Positions 55,630 to 63,146 of a stretch of DNA of 64,000 bases are shown in pieces (the first letter of the stretch is position 1; the number at the start of each line of letters is the position of its first letter). This stretch comes from Streptomyces violaceusniger Tu 4113. GTDB lineage: Bacteria > Actinomycetota > Actinomycetes > Streptomycetales > Streptomycetaceae. The stretch is taken from assembly GCF_000147815.2 (NCBI RefSeq), contig NC_015957.1, positions 6,944,001 to 7,008,000 on the forward strand, read 5' to 3'. The notes below the pieces were generated by a model. That model ran no database searches. It worked only from the letters and a program-made list of their open reading frames with translations, and was not told where the DNA came from. Position numbers and translations under genes: made by a program.

Positions 55630-56702
55630 CCGGAACCTCCCGTGTGCGGCAGGACGGCGGTCGGTCGCGCGTCACTCGGCGGTGGTGCGGGCGGTACGCT
55701 GCCGCGCGAACCGCCCCGCTTTTCCAGGTGGGTCTGGTGGATACGGCCGCCGACCACCGTGCCGAGCACGACCACGCCGATGAGGAAGTTCACCCAGCTC
55801 GGGTCGAGCGAGAACTGCGCGCGTGCGGCGTCGATGAGCCGCATCACGAAGGCCGCGAGCACCGTGCCGAGCACGGCGACCGACCCTCCGGTGAGCGCCA
55901 CGCCGCCGATGATGGGTGCCGCGAAGCTGGGCAGCAACCAGTCGCCGCCGACACTGCGGTTGACTCCGGGCAGCGACGCCGTCGCGGTCAGGGCTGCCAC
56001 GCCGATCAAGAGTCCGGACAGGGTGTGGGCGAGCACGATCTGCCGGTCCGTGGAGATGCCCGACAGCCTGGCCGCCAGCGGGTTGCCGCCCGCCGCCAGG
56101 AGCCGCCGGCCGGCGGTGCCGCGGTACAGGAAGGCGGCGAGCAGGGCCGCGGCGGCCAGAGCGGTGAGGAACACCAGCGGGACGTTCAGCGGGGCCGCCC
56201 TGCCGAGCTCCTTCAGGCCCGCGGAGTATCCGTCGACGGTGCGCGTGCCCACCAGCCAGTACTGCGCCCCCTGGAGGATCGTCATCGTCCCGAGTGTGAC
56301 GATAAAGCCGTTGATCTTCGTCGCCACGATGCACAGGCCCGTCACCAGCCCGATGGCTGTCGCCGCCAGCACACCGGCCGCCACCGCGACCCCGGCGGGC
56401 ACGCCCTGGTCCGCCATGAGGACGCCCATCAGGCAGGCGGTGAAGCCACCGAGCGCGCCGACCGCGAGGTTGAGCTGTCCGACGCACAGCGCCACCATCT
56501 GGGCCAGCCCGATGAGGACAGGGGTGGCCAGATACCGCAGGAAGGTCCGTATCGATGGGCCCTCGAGGAACGAGCCGGAGGAGGCCACGCCCAGGGCGAG
56601 GTAGCCGGCGAGCACCACGCACAGCAGGGTCATCGTCGTGGAGCGGGAGAAGCGGCGCAGGACCGCGGCGCCCCGCTCTCGCCGATCGTGGATCGTGTTC
56701 AT
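55626..56702 (-). CDS. Sugar ABC transporter permease 1 (RbsC type)
   Basis: 358 aa, ATG 56700-56702; overlaps the ATPase start by 4 bp and the next permease stop by 4 bp. 8-10 membrane segments with the BPD_transp_2 motif GLAQMVALCVGQLNLAVGAL and C-terminal FAAPIIGGVALTGGSVAVLG. Forms the membrane pore with the second permease. Confidence 0.94.
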   Translation of the reverse strand: MNTIHDRRERGAAVLRRFSRSTTMTLLCVVLAGYLALGVASSGSFLEGPSIRTFLRYLATPVLIGLAQMVALCVGQLNLAVGALGGFTACLMGVLMADQGVPAGVAVAAGVLAATAIGLVTGLCIVATKINGFIVTLGTMTILQGAQYWLVGTRTVDGYSAGLKELGRAAPLNVPLVFLTALAAAALLAAFLYRGTAGRRLLAAGGNPLAARLSGISTDRQIVLAHTLSGLLIGVAALTATASLPGVNRSVGGDWLLPSFAAPIIGGVALTGGSVAVLGTVLAAFVMRLIDAARAQFSLDPSWVNFLIGVVVLGTVVGGRIHQTHLEKRGGSRGSVPPAPPPSDARPTAVLPHTGGSG

Positions 56703-57778
56703 GTGGAGCGCACCACCTTGCGATGGGCCACCACGGTGCGCACCCGGTCGGCCGAGAGGGCCAGCAGGAGTACGCAGCCGAGGTAGATGTTCAGGCTTTC
56801 GAGACCGACACCGAGCAGATCGAGCCCTTTGCGGATGACGCCGACCAGGGACGTGCCCAGCAGAGCGCCCAGTACGGAGACGACGCCGCCGGTGAGCAGG
56901 GTGCCGCCGAGCACCGAGCCGAGGAAGGAGGGCAGCATGAAGTCATCCCCGATGGAGGCGCGGAACGTTCCGGTGCCGACGGCGGCCATGAATCCGGCGA
57001 GCGCGGCGAGCAGCCCCGAGAGCGTGTGCGCCAGGATGAGGCGGCGGCCGGTGGGAATGCCGGACAGCTCGGCCGCCGCGGGGTTCGCCCCGGTGAGCAG
57101 CAGCTCCCGGCCGATGCGGGTGCGGGCGTACAGGAAACCGAGGCCGGCCAGTGCCAGGACGGTGAACTGCGCCAACTGCGGGATGACCGGGGATCCGCAC
57201 ACGGGCCCGACGCAGATGTCGGCCAGCGAGTACGAGCGCAGTTCCGCGAGCCCGGACGGCTTGCTGGTGAAGGCGGCGTTCTCGGTCAGGGCCGAGTAGA
57301 GCAGGGAGACGAGTCCCAGCAGCGCGAAGTCCATCGCCAGGGTCACCACGAAGGAACTGACCCCGGTACGGGTGATGATCCAGCCGGTCAGCGCGCCGAT
57401 GGCGGCCCCGGCCAGCAGGCACAGCAGCAGGCCCAGTGGCAGGGGCAGGTCCAGCCGGTCGTAGCCGAATCCCGCGAACAGGGCTCCGAAGGCGGCCATC
57501 CGCCCGACGGCCAGGTTCATATGCCCCACCGAGAGGACGACCATCTGGGCGAGCGCCACCACTGTCAGCGTCGAGACGTCCCGCACCAGCGGGAACAGCA
57601 CGAGCCGTTCATCGAGGAACGCCGGCTGCGCCACGCCGAACAGGGCGCTGAGGCCGATGACGAGCACCAGCAGGCCGAGCCGCTGGTTGACCCAGAACGG
57701 CAGCCGGTGCACCGGACGCGGCGGCGTGGCCCCGGCGGGGCCGGTGTCGGTGCCCGGCGGGAGGACGGGCGTTGTCAT
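56699..57778 (-). CDS. Sugar ABC transporter permease 2 (RbsC type)
   Basis: 359 aa, ATG 57776-57778 overlapping the enzyme gene's stop by 4 bp. Same family as permease 1: ALAQMVVLSVGHMNLAVGRM, GWIITRTGVSSFVVTLAMDF, LLPS-type FMLPSFLGSVLGGTLLTGGV. A pair of different permeases implies a heterodimer. An ~25-residue Pro-rich head precedes helix 1. Confidence 0.94.
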   Translation of the reverse strand: MTTPVLPPGTDTGPAGATPPRPVHRLPFWVNQRLGLLVLVIGLSALFGVAQPAFLDERLVLFPLVRDVSTLTVVALAQMVVLSVGHMNLAVGRMAAFGALFAGFGYDRLDLPLPLGLLLCLLAGAAIGALTGWIITRTGVSSFVVTLAMDFALLGLVSLLYSALTENAAFTSKPSGLAELRSYSLADICVGPVCGSPVIPQLAQFTVLALAGLGFLYARTRIGRELLLTGANPAAAELSGIPTGRRLILAHTLSGLLAALAGFMAAVGTGTFRASIGDDFMLPSFLGSVLGGTLLTGGVVSVLGALLGTSLVGVIRKGLDLLGVGLESLNIYLGCVLLLALSADRVRTVVAHRKVVRST

Positions 57779-58863
57779 GACACCCTCCGGTCGTCGATGG
57801 CGTCCATGTCCCAGTCGATGCCGATCCCCGGAACATCCGGCGCCAGGGCCCGCCCGTCGCGGATCGTCAACTCGCTGCGGGTGACGGCCCGCAACTGCGG
57901 GATGTACTCGACGAACCTGCCGTTGGGCACCGCGGCCACGAGGCTGACATGCAGCTCCATCAGGAAGTGCGGACACACCATGACGTTGTGGCTCTCCGCC
58001 GTGTGGGCGACCTTGAGCCAGGGGGTGATCCCGCCGATGCGGGCGGCGTCGACCTGCACGATGGAAGCGGCGCCCGTCTCGAGGTAGGTGCGGAACTGCG
58101 CGGGCGAGTACAGGGACTCGCCGACAGCGACGGGAATCCGTGTCGCACGCGCCAGCCGGGCATGGCCGCTGATGTCGTCCGCCGGCAGGGGCTCCTCGAT
58201 CCAGTACGGGTCGTAGGGCTCCAGCGCGGCCGCCAGTTGGAGGGCCGAGGACATCGTCTGCGACTGGTTGGCGTCCGTCATGATGTGCAGCGAGGGGCCG
58301 ACGGCCTCTCGTACGGCGCGCAGGCGCTCCGCGTCCTCGGCGGCATGCGGCTTGCCCACCTTGATCTTGACGCCGTCCCACCCGGCCTTCCTGGCCTGGA
58401 GCGCCCCCTTCACCAGGTCGTCCGCGGTCAGATGGAGCCAGCCGCCCTCGGTGTCGTAGACCGGAACGTCCTGGCGGTGGCCGCCGGCCAGCCGCCCCAG
58501 CGGCTCGCCCGCGCGCTTGCAGCGCACATCCCACAGCGCGGTGTCGACGGCGGCGAGCGCGAGCGAGGTGATGGCTCCGGTGGTGGTGGCGCGGGTCAGG
58601 GCGAACAGCCGCTGCCACAGCGCCTCGATGTTGCGCGCGTCCTGCCCGATGAGGGCGGGCAGCAGATGGTCCCGCAGCAGGGCCAGTACGGAGGTTCCGC
58701 CGGTGCCGATGGTGTAGGCGTAGCCGGTCCCCGTGCTGCCGTCCACCGTGGTGATGTCGACCAGGACCGTCTCCTGCTTGACGAAGGACTGCACCGCGTC
58801 GGTGCGGTCCGTCTCCACGGCGATGTCGGCCAGCTTGGCCGTGGCGGTCGTGATGATGCTCAT
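57775..58863 (-). CDS. Enolase-superfamily enzyme (mandelate racemase subgroup)
   Basis: 362 aa, ATG 58861-58863. MR-type residues: Lys166/Lys168 (GVKIKVGK), metal ligands Asp197, Glu223, Glu249 (TDANQ; WIEEP; VGES), Asp272 (VQVDAARIGG) and His299 (CPHFLMELH), a complete KxK + His-Asp set. Members racemise or dehydrate hydroxyacids and sugar acids. Being inside a sugar ABC operon it likely acts on the imported compound, e.g. a sugar-acid dehydratase. Translationally coupled to permease 2. Confidence 0.92.
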   Translation of the reverse strand: MSIITTATAKLADIAVETDRTDAVQSFVKQETVLVDITTVDGSTGTGYAYTIGTGGTSVLALLRDHLLPALIGQDARNIEALWQRLFALTRATTTGAITSLALAAVDTALWDVRCKRAGEPLGRLAGGHRQDVPVYDTEGGWLHLTADDLVKGALQARKAGWDGVKIKVGKPHAAEDAERLRAVREAVGPSLHIMTDANQSQTMSSALQLAAALEPYDPYWIEEPLPADDISGHARLARATRIPVAVGESLYSPAQFRTYLETGAASIVQVDAARIGGITPWLKVAHTAESHNVMVCPHFLMELHVSLVAAVPNGRFVEYIPQLRAVTRSELTIRDGRALAPDVPGIGIDWDMDAIDDRRVS

Positions 58864-58915
58864 CTCGTGATGCCCGTTTTCTGTAGAGCGTTCCGTAGTA
58901 CGGGGACGGCGGGGA

Positions 58916-60007
58916 TCAGCCGCACGCGAGGACGTCGTCGGCGAACTGCTTCTTCAGCCGATCGGTCTTCGCCTTCCGCGCACGGTCGTAGGTCGCGACG
59001 TTCTGCTTGGTGACGACGAACGAGCCGGAGTCGACGGACTGACCGGGCGTGCGCATGGCGCACTGCTTCGTCTGCAGCAGCGCGAGCGCCCACGCCCCGA
59101 CCTTCGCCTGTCCCACCGGGTTCTGCACGACGGTGGCGGTGACCGTGCCCTGCTTGATGGAGCTGAGGATCTTCGCGTCGTCGTCGATGGCGACGACCTT
59201 CGCCCGCGAACCGGAGCTCCTGACCGCGTCGGCGGCGGCGACGGCCGGGTTGTAGGCGGTGGAGACGATGCCCTGGATCTGCTTGCCTTTGGCCGTCAGC
59301 AGGTCGGACACCGCCTTCTGCGCGGTCTGCAGGTCCTTGTCGATGTCGGTGACGGTCTGCAGCAGCTTCGCCTTGCCGCCCGACTCCTTCACGGCCCTGG
59401 CGACGCCCTTGATCCGCAACTGGGTGTTGGCGTCCACGTTGTTGCCCGTCAGATGGACGATCGTGCCCTTGCCGCCCATCGCGTCGATGGCGGCCTTGGC
59501 CGCCTTGTACGCGGCGAGTTCGACATCCGTGGAGAGGCAGAAGTCGGCCTCGTTCCTGCCCGCCGGGCAGGAGCCGAGCGAGGCCACGGCGAGGCCCTGC
59601 GACTTCAGGTCGGCGAATGTGGTGTTGATGTCGGTCGGCGAGACCCCGAAGACGCCGAACGCGTTGTAGCCGCGCGCGGCGAGCGTGGACAGCAGATTGT
59701 TCTGCTTCTGCTGGTCCCACTCCGCCGTCTCGTCGAACGTCACGCCCCCGAGCCGGTACGTCTTCTTCGCCTCGGTGCCCGCGGACTTCCAGGGCTGGAA
59801 GTAGGGGTGGGCGCCGCCGGGCACGAGCGCCACCTTGGTGGCCGACCCGTCCGCGAGCACGGCCGAGCCGCCACCCGCCCGCGCGGACGCGGGGCCCTGG
59901 CCGCCCGTCGGCTCACCCGAGTTCTTGAGCGTGCAAGCCGCCGAACCCGCGGCCAGCAACGCGACGGCCACCACTCCCGGCAGTACAGATCCAGTCCGGA
60001 GACCCAC
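58916..60007 (-). CDS. Sugar ABC transporter substrate-binding lipoprotein
   Basis: 363 aa from GTG 60005-60007, which places SVLPGVVAVALLAAGSAACT at the N-terminus, a lipoprotein leader with Cys in GSAAC. The frame stays open upstream to 60088 without a ribosome site. Periplasmic-binding type 1 fold: HPYFQPWKSAGTEAKKTYRL, ARGYNAFGVFGVSPTDINTT, GKGTIVHLTGNNVDANTQLR, IQGIVSTAYNPAVAAADAVR, KVVAIDDDAKILSSIKQGTV. First gene of the five-gene import operon. Confidence 0.92.
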   Translation of the reverse strand: MGLRTGSVLPGVVAVALLAAGSAACTLKNSGEPTGGQGPASARAGGGSAVLADGSATKVALVPGGAHPYFQPWKSAGTEAKKTYRLGGVTFDETAEWDQQKQNNLLSTLAARGYNAFGVFGVSPTDINTTFADLKSQGLAVASLGSCPAGRNEADFCLSTDVELAAYKAAKAAIDAMGGKGTIVHLTGNNVDANTQLRIKGVARAVKESGGKAKLLQTVTDIDKDLQTAQKAVSDLLTAKGKQIQGIVSTAYNPAVAAADAVRSSGSRAKVVAIDDDAKILSSIKQGTVTATVVQNPVGQAKVGAWALALLQTKQCAMRTPGQSVDSGSFVVTKQNVATYDRARKAKTDRLKKQFADDVLACG

Positions 60008-60090
60008 CTCCGCACCCCCACGAATCAAATAGGAAATTGATGCCGCGATGGTGTGCCAGTCGAGCCGCCCCGTCAAGGCCCCGGACAAAC

Positions 60091-60131
60091 ACGAGATCCG
60101 GCACCCCTGTGGATCGGGTGCCGGATCTCGT
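60091..60131 (-). terminator. Strong hairpin terminator of the GH16-GH18 operon
   Basis: Perfect 16-bp stem ACGAGATCCGGCACCC (60091-60106) / GGGTGCCGGATCTCGT (60116-60131), 9-nt loop. It follows the GH18 stop at 60171 and precedes the ABC operon. A perfect palindrome TTCCTATAGGAA (60140-60151) lies next to it. Confidence 0.85.
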
Positions 60132-60170
60132 CTCGCAGATTCCTATAGGAAACGCGTGTCCTGAATTGGA

Positions 60171-61559
60171 TCAGCCGGCGTACTGGGCGAAGACCCGGGT
60201 GAAGTCCCACGGCTGCTGGGAGACGCCCGAGCAGGTGTCCGCTCCGCCACCGGTGCAGGGCCGGTCACGGTTGACCGACCAGAAGGTCAGCCGCGCGAGG
60301 TGCCGCTGCTGGGCGTAGCCCAGGATGGTGCGGAAGTCGTTCACGGTCACGGTCTCGCCGTTGTCGGTGATGCCGTTCATCGAGGAGATGCCGGTGTGCC
60401 GGTACGCCTGGTCGTCCGTGTACCCGTAGGCGCTCTTGACCGCGTTCTTGAGCCCCTCGGCGGCGCGGAGGGTGAGCTGGCCCATGTTCTGGCCGGCTCC
60501 CCCGAAGTTGAACGGCATGATGGTCCAGCTGTCCACGGTCAGACCGGCGGCGGCGGCCTTGCTGATCAGGCTGTTGTCGGGGCCGTTCTGGCCGGTGCCG
60601 AAGGTGACGTACACCTTGATGCCGGGGTTGTTGGCCTTGACCGTCTTCAGCGCGTCGACCGTGCGCTGCTGGACGGTCGGGCTGTCGTACGCGGCGGCCT
60701 CGATGTCGATGTCGATCGCCTTGAGACCGTAGGCGTTGATGACCTTCTGATACGCGGCGGCCAGCTCGCCCGCGCTGCCGCAGGAGCTCTCCAGCTTGTT
60801 GCCGCTCCAGCCGCCGAAGGACGGGATGACATCGCCACCGGCGGACCGCACGGTGTTGATGGTCTGCTGGTCGACGCCTCCGGTGAGCGGACGGCCACCG
60901 TCCCACTGCGGGTTGCAATAGCCGTTGCTGAGCACGAAGGCGAGCGTGAACCACTTGACGCCGGTCGCGTTCATCACGGTGGTGGGGCTCGGCGGGCTGC
61001 CCCAGCCATTGTAGAGGTACGGGGCCACGGCCATGGCTCCCGGCCCGGTCGGCGGAGTGCTGCCACCGTCCGGCGCAGTCCACTTCTGGTTGGCGGCGCC
61101 GGTGCAGGTCCATATCTGCAGCCGGGTACCGTTGGCCGAACTGCCACCGGCGGCATCCAGGCACTTGTTGGCCTGCGGATTGACGATGTCGCGGGCCGCC
61201 GGGAGGGACCACTGCTGGGCCGCGCTGCCGTTGCAGTCGTAGAGCTGGACCGGACTGCCGTCCACCGTGCCACCCGACACCACGTCCAGACACTTTCCCA
61301 GCGCACGGATCGTGCCATCGCCACCAACAGTCCACTGCTGCGCGGCGGATCCATTGCAGTCGTAGAGCTGGATGGGTGTGCCATTCGCGCTGTTGGCACC
61401 CGCCACGTCCACACACTTGCCGCCGACACCGGTGATCTGTCCGGTGGCCGCCACGGCACCACTCGCGGGAATGCCGGTCAGGCCGGTGAGCAGGGCGGCG
61501 GCGGCCGCTGCGCCCAGGATGCCGCGCACCGCGGGTCTGCGCAGGAGTCTCATATTCAT
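60171..61559 (-). CDS. Secreted ricin-B lectin + GH18 chitinase-like enzyme
   Basis: 462 aa, ATG 61557-61559 overlapping the upstream stop as ATGA. Order: leader MRLLRRPAVRGILGAAAAAA; ricin-B/CBM13 trefoil (residues ~40-162) with three QxW repeats (QQW, QQW, QKW) and paired Cys; Pro/Gly linker; GH18-like catalytic domain (~178-462). Catalytic strand GLKAIDIDIEAAAY has Asp283, Asp285, Glu287, without the first DG, like the paralogue at 41120. Acts on chitin-like or cell-wall polymers outside the cell, the lectin targeting it. Confidence 0.92.
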   Translation of the reverse strand: MNMRLLRRPAVRGILGAAAAAALLTGLTGIPASGAVAATGQITGVGGKCVDVAGANSANGTPIQLYDCNGSAAQQWTVGGDGTIRALGKCLDVVSGGTVDGSPVQLYDCNGSAAQQWSLPAARDIVNPQANKCLDAAGGSSANGTRLQIWTCTGAANQKWTAPDGGSTPPTGPGAMAVAPYLYNGWGSPPSPTTVMNATGVKWFTLAFVLSNGYCNPQWDGGRPLTGGVDQQTINTVRSAGGDVIPSFGGWSGNKLESSCGSAGELAAAYQKVINAYGLKAIDIDIEAAAYDSPTVQQRTVDALKTVKANNPGIKVYVTFGTGQNGPDNSLISKAAAAGLTVDSWTIMPFNFGGAGQNMGQLTLRAAEGLKNAVKSAYGYTDDQAYRHTGISSMNGITDNGETVTVNDFRTILGYAQQRHLARLTFWSVNRDRPCTGGGADTCSGVSQQPWDFTRVFAQYAG

Positions 61560-61929
61560 CTGGTCACCGTCCACTTCTGGTTGGCGGCGCCGGTGCAGGT
61601 CCATATCTGCAGCCGGGTACCGTTGGCCGAACTGCCACCGGCGGCATCCAGGCACTTGTTGGCCTGCGGATTGACGATGTCGCGGGCCGCGGGAACGGCC
61701 CATTGCTGCGCCGCGCTGCCGTTGCAGTCGTAGAGCTGGACCTGGCTGCCGTCGGCCGTGCCACCCGACGCCACGTCCAGGCACTTCCCCAGCACACGGA
61801 TCGTCCCATCGCCACCAACGGTCCACTGCTGCGCGGCGGATCCATTGCAGTCGTAGAGCTGGATGGGTGTGCCGTTGGCGTTGTCGGCGCCCGCCACGTC
61901 CATGCACTTGCCGCCGACACCGGTGATGG
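61078..61929. repeat. Direct repeat of a ~361-bp lectin module, 491 bp apart
   Basis: The ricin-B module DNA at 61078-61438 (GH18 gene) recurs at 61569-61929 (GH16 gene) with few differences; the stretch 61078-61199 is identical to 61569-61690 over 122 bp. Recombination between copies would delete 491 bp and fuse GH16 to GH18 through one lectin. Confidence 0.92.
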
Positions 61930-62833
61930 CGCCGCCGCCCGGCTGTCCGCTGTCGGTGCTGACCCGGACGTAGTCGACGAGGAGTTGCTGGGGGAAGACC
62001 GTGCTGCCGTTGGGGTCTCCGGGCCAGTAGCCGCCGACCGCGAGGTTGAGGATCACGAAGAAGGGCTTGTTGAACGCCCATTGCCGGCCACCGAGGTCGG
62101 CGGGGGTGCGCCGCTGATACACGGTGCCGTCGACGGACCAGGTGATCGCGTTGGGGCTCCAGTCGACGGCGAAGGTGTGGAACGCGTCGGCGAACGCCTG
62201 GCCGCCGGGCAGGGAGTACCCGGCGCCGATGCCGCCGGACCCCGAGTAGCCGGGGCCGTGGAGGGTGCCGTGGACCGTGGACGGCTCGAAGCCCACGTTC
62301 TCCATGATGTCGATCTCGCCCGAGTTGGGCCAGCCGACCTGTCCGATGTCATTGCCCAGCATCCAGAACGCCGGCCACATGCCCTGCCCGCGCGGAATCT
62401 TCATCCGGGCTTCCACCCGGCCGTAGGTGGTGGTGAACTTACCGGCCGTGTTCAGCCGGGCGGAGGTGTACTCACACCTTCCGTACCAGCACTGGTAGTT
62501 GCTCGGGTTCTCGCGGCGGGCGGTGATGGCCAGATGACCCTGTCCGTCGAGGGCGGCGTTGCGGTTGCCCGCCGTGTAGTACTGCCGCTCATGGTTGTTG
62601 ACGTTGTCGCCCGTCTCGACCTGCCACTTGCCACCGTCGACGGCGGAGCCCGCGGGCCCGTCGAACTCGTCGGAGAAGGTGACGGCGGCGGCCTCGGCGG
62701 CCACGGCCGGTGGCGCGGCGGATTGCGCCGCGGAGGCGGGCGCACCCTGCGCCAGTCCGGTGGACAGGGACGCGAGGGCGAGGAACGAGACGACGGAGAG
62801 CAGCAGTCGCCGGGGTAAGCGCGGGGAGTCCAT
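61556..62833 (-). CDS. Secreted GH16 glucanase + ricin-B lectin
   Basis: 425 aa from ATG 62831-62833 (GGGAG upstream). Signal peptide residues 1-36 (LLSVVSFLALASLSTGLAQG APA). GH16 domain ~50-285: FSDEFDGPAG, RVEARMKIPRGQGMWPAFWM and catalytic GEIDIMENVG with Glu173 nucleophile and Glu178 acid/base, the beta-bulge ExDxxE form of bacterial laminarinases. C-terminal ricin-B trefoil (~298-425) with QQW, QQW, QKW. Degrades beta-1,3/1,4-glucans; coupled to a GH18 gene, so the operon targets fungal-type walls (inference). Confidence 0.94.
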   Translation of the reverse strand: MDSPRLPRRLLLSVVSFLALASLSTGLAQGAPASAAQSAAPPAVAAEAAAVTFSDEFDGPAGSAVDGGKWQVETGDNVNNHERQYYTAGNRNAALDGQGHLAITARRENPSNYQCWYGRCEYTSARLNTAGKFTTTYGRVEARMKIPRGQGMWPAFWMLGNDIGQVGWPNSGEIDIMENVGFEPSTVHGTLHGPGYSGSGGIGAGYSLPGGQAFADAFHTFAVDWSPNAITWSVDGTVYQRRTPADLGGRQWAFNKPFFVILNLAVGGYWPGDPNGSTVFPQQLLVDYVRVSTDSGQPGGGAITGVGGKCMDVAGADNANGTPIQLYDCNGSAAQQWTVGGDGTIRVLGKCLDVASGGTADGSQVQLYDCNGSAAQQWAVPAARDIVNPQANKCLDAAGGSSANGTRLQIWTCTGAANQKWTVTR

Positions 62834-63146
62834 GACTCTCCCTTCCAGAAACATGTGCATGACAGGTACGGAGAGACGTGAGGCGCATGCGAAACCAACA
62901 GGTGGAACCAAGTGGTTACGGCGCCGACCGGGGTGCGATGAGCGATCCGAGAGGTACTTAGTTCACTACGTGATTTAAGAAGTGAAGGAAAATCCTGTCA
63001 AGGGCTTGGTATGGACCATATGTATGGACAGAAACCGCCGTGGAGGACGGCCGCACGACTGGTGACGGCCCGCGGGGGATACCCCCCATACCGGTCCTGG
63101 GGTGCACCGGATGGCGCCCCGCTGGGGGCGAATCCAGCGTTCAGCC
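62834..63146. other. 313-bp divergent promoter region
   Basis: No gene. Contains AACCA-AG-TGGTT (62906-62917), TCAC-TAC-GTGA (62963-62973), TTCACT...AGTGAA (62962-62986) and TTGGTATGGACCAT (63006-63019), which has the TGGT-N4-ACCA form of DasR sites. These lie between the GH16-GH18 operon and the serine hydrolase, so carbon-source control of one or both is likely. Confidence 0.5.

Noticed and set aside
60140-60151. TTCCTATAGGAA palindrome as an attachment site
   Set aside because: No integrase or tRNA nearby; more likely part of the terminator/promoter region.
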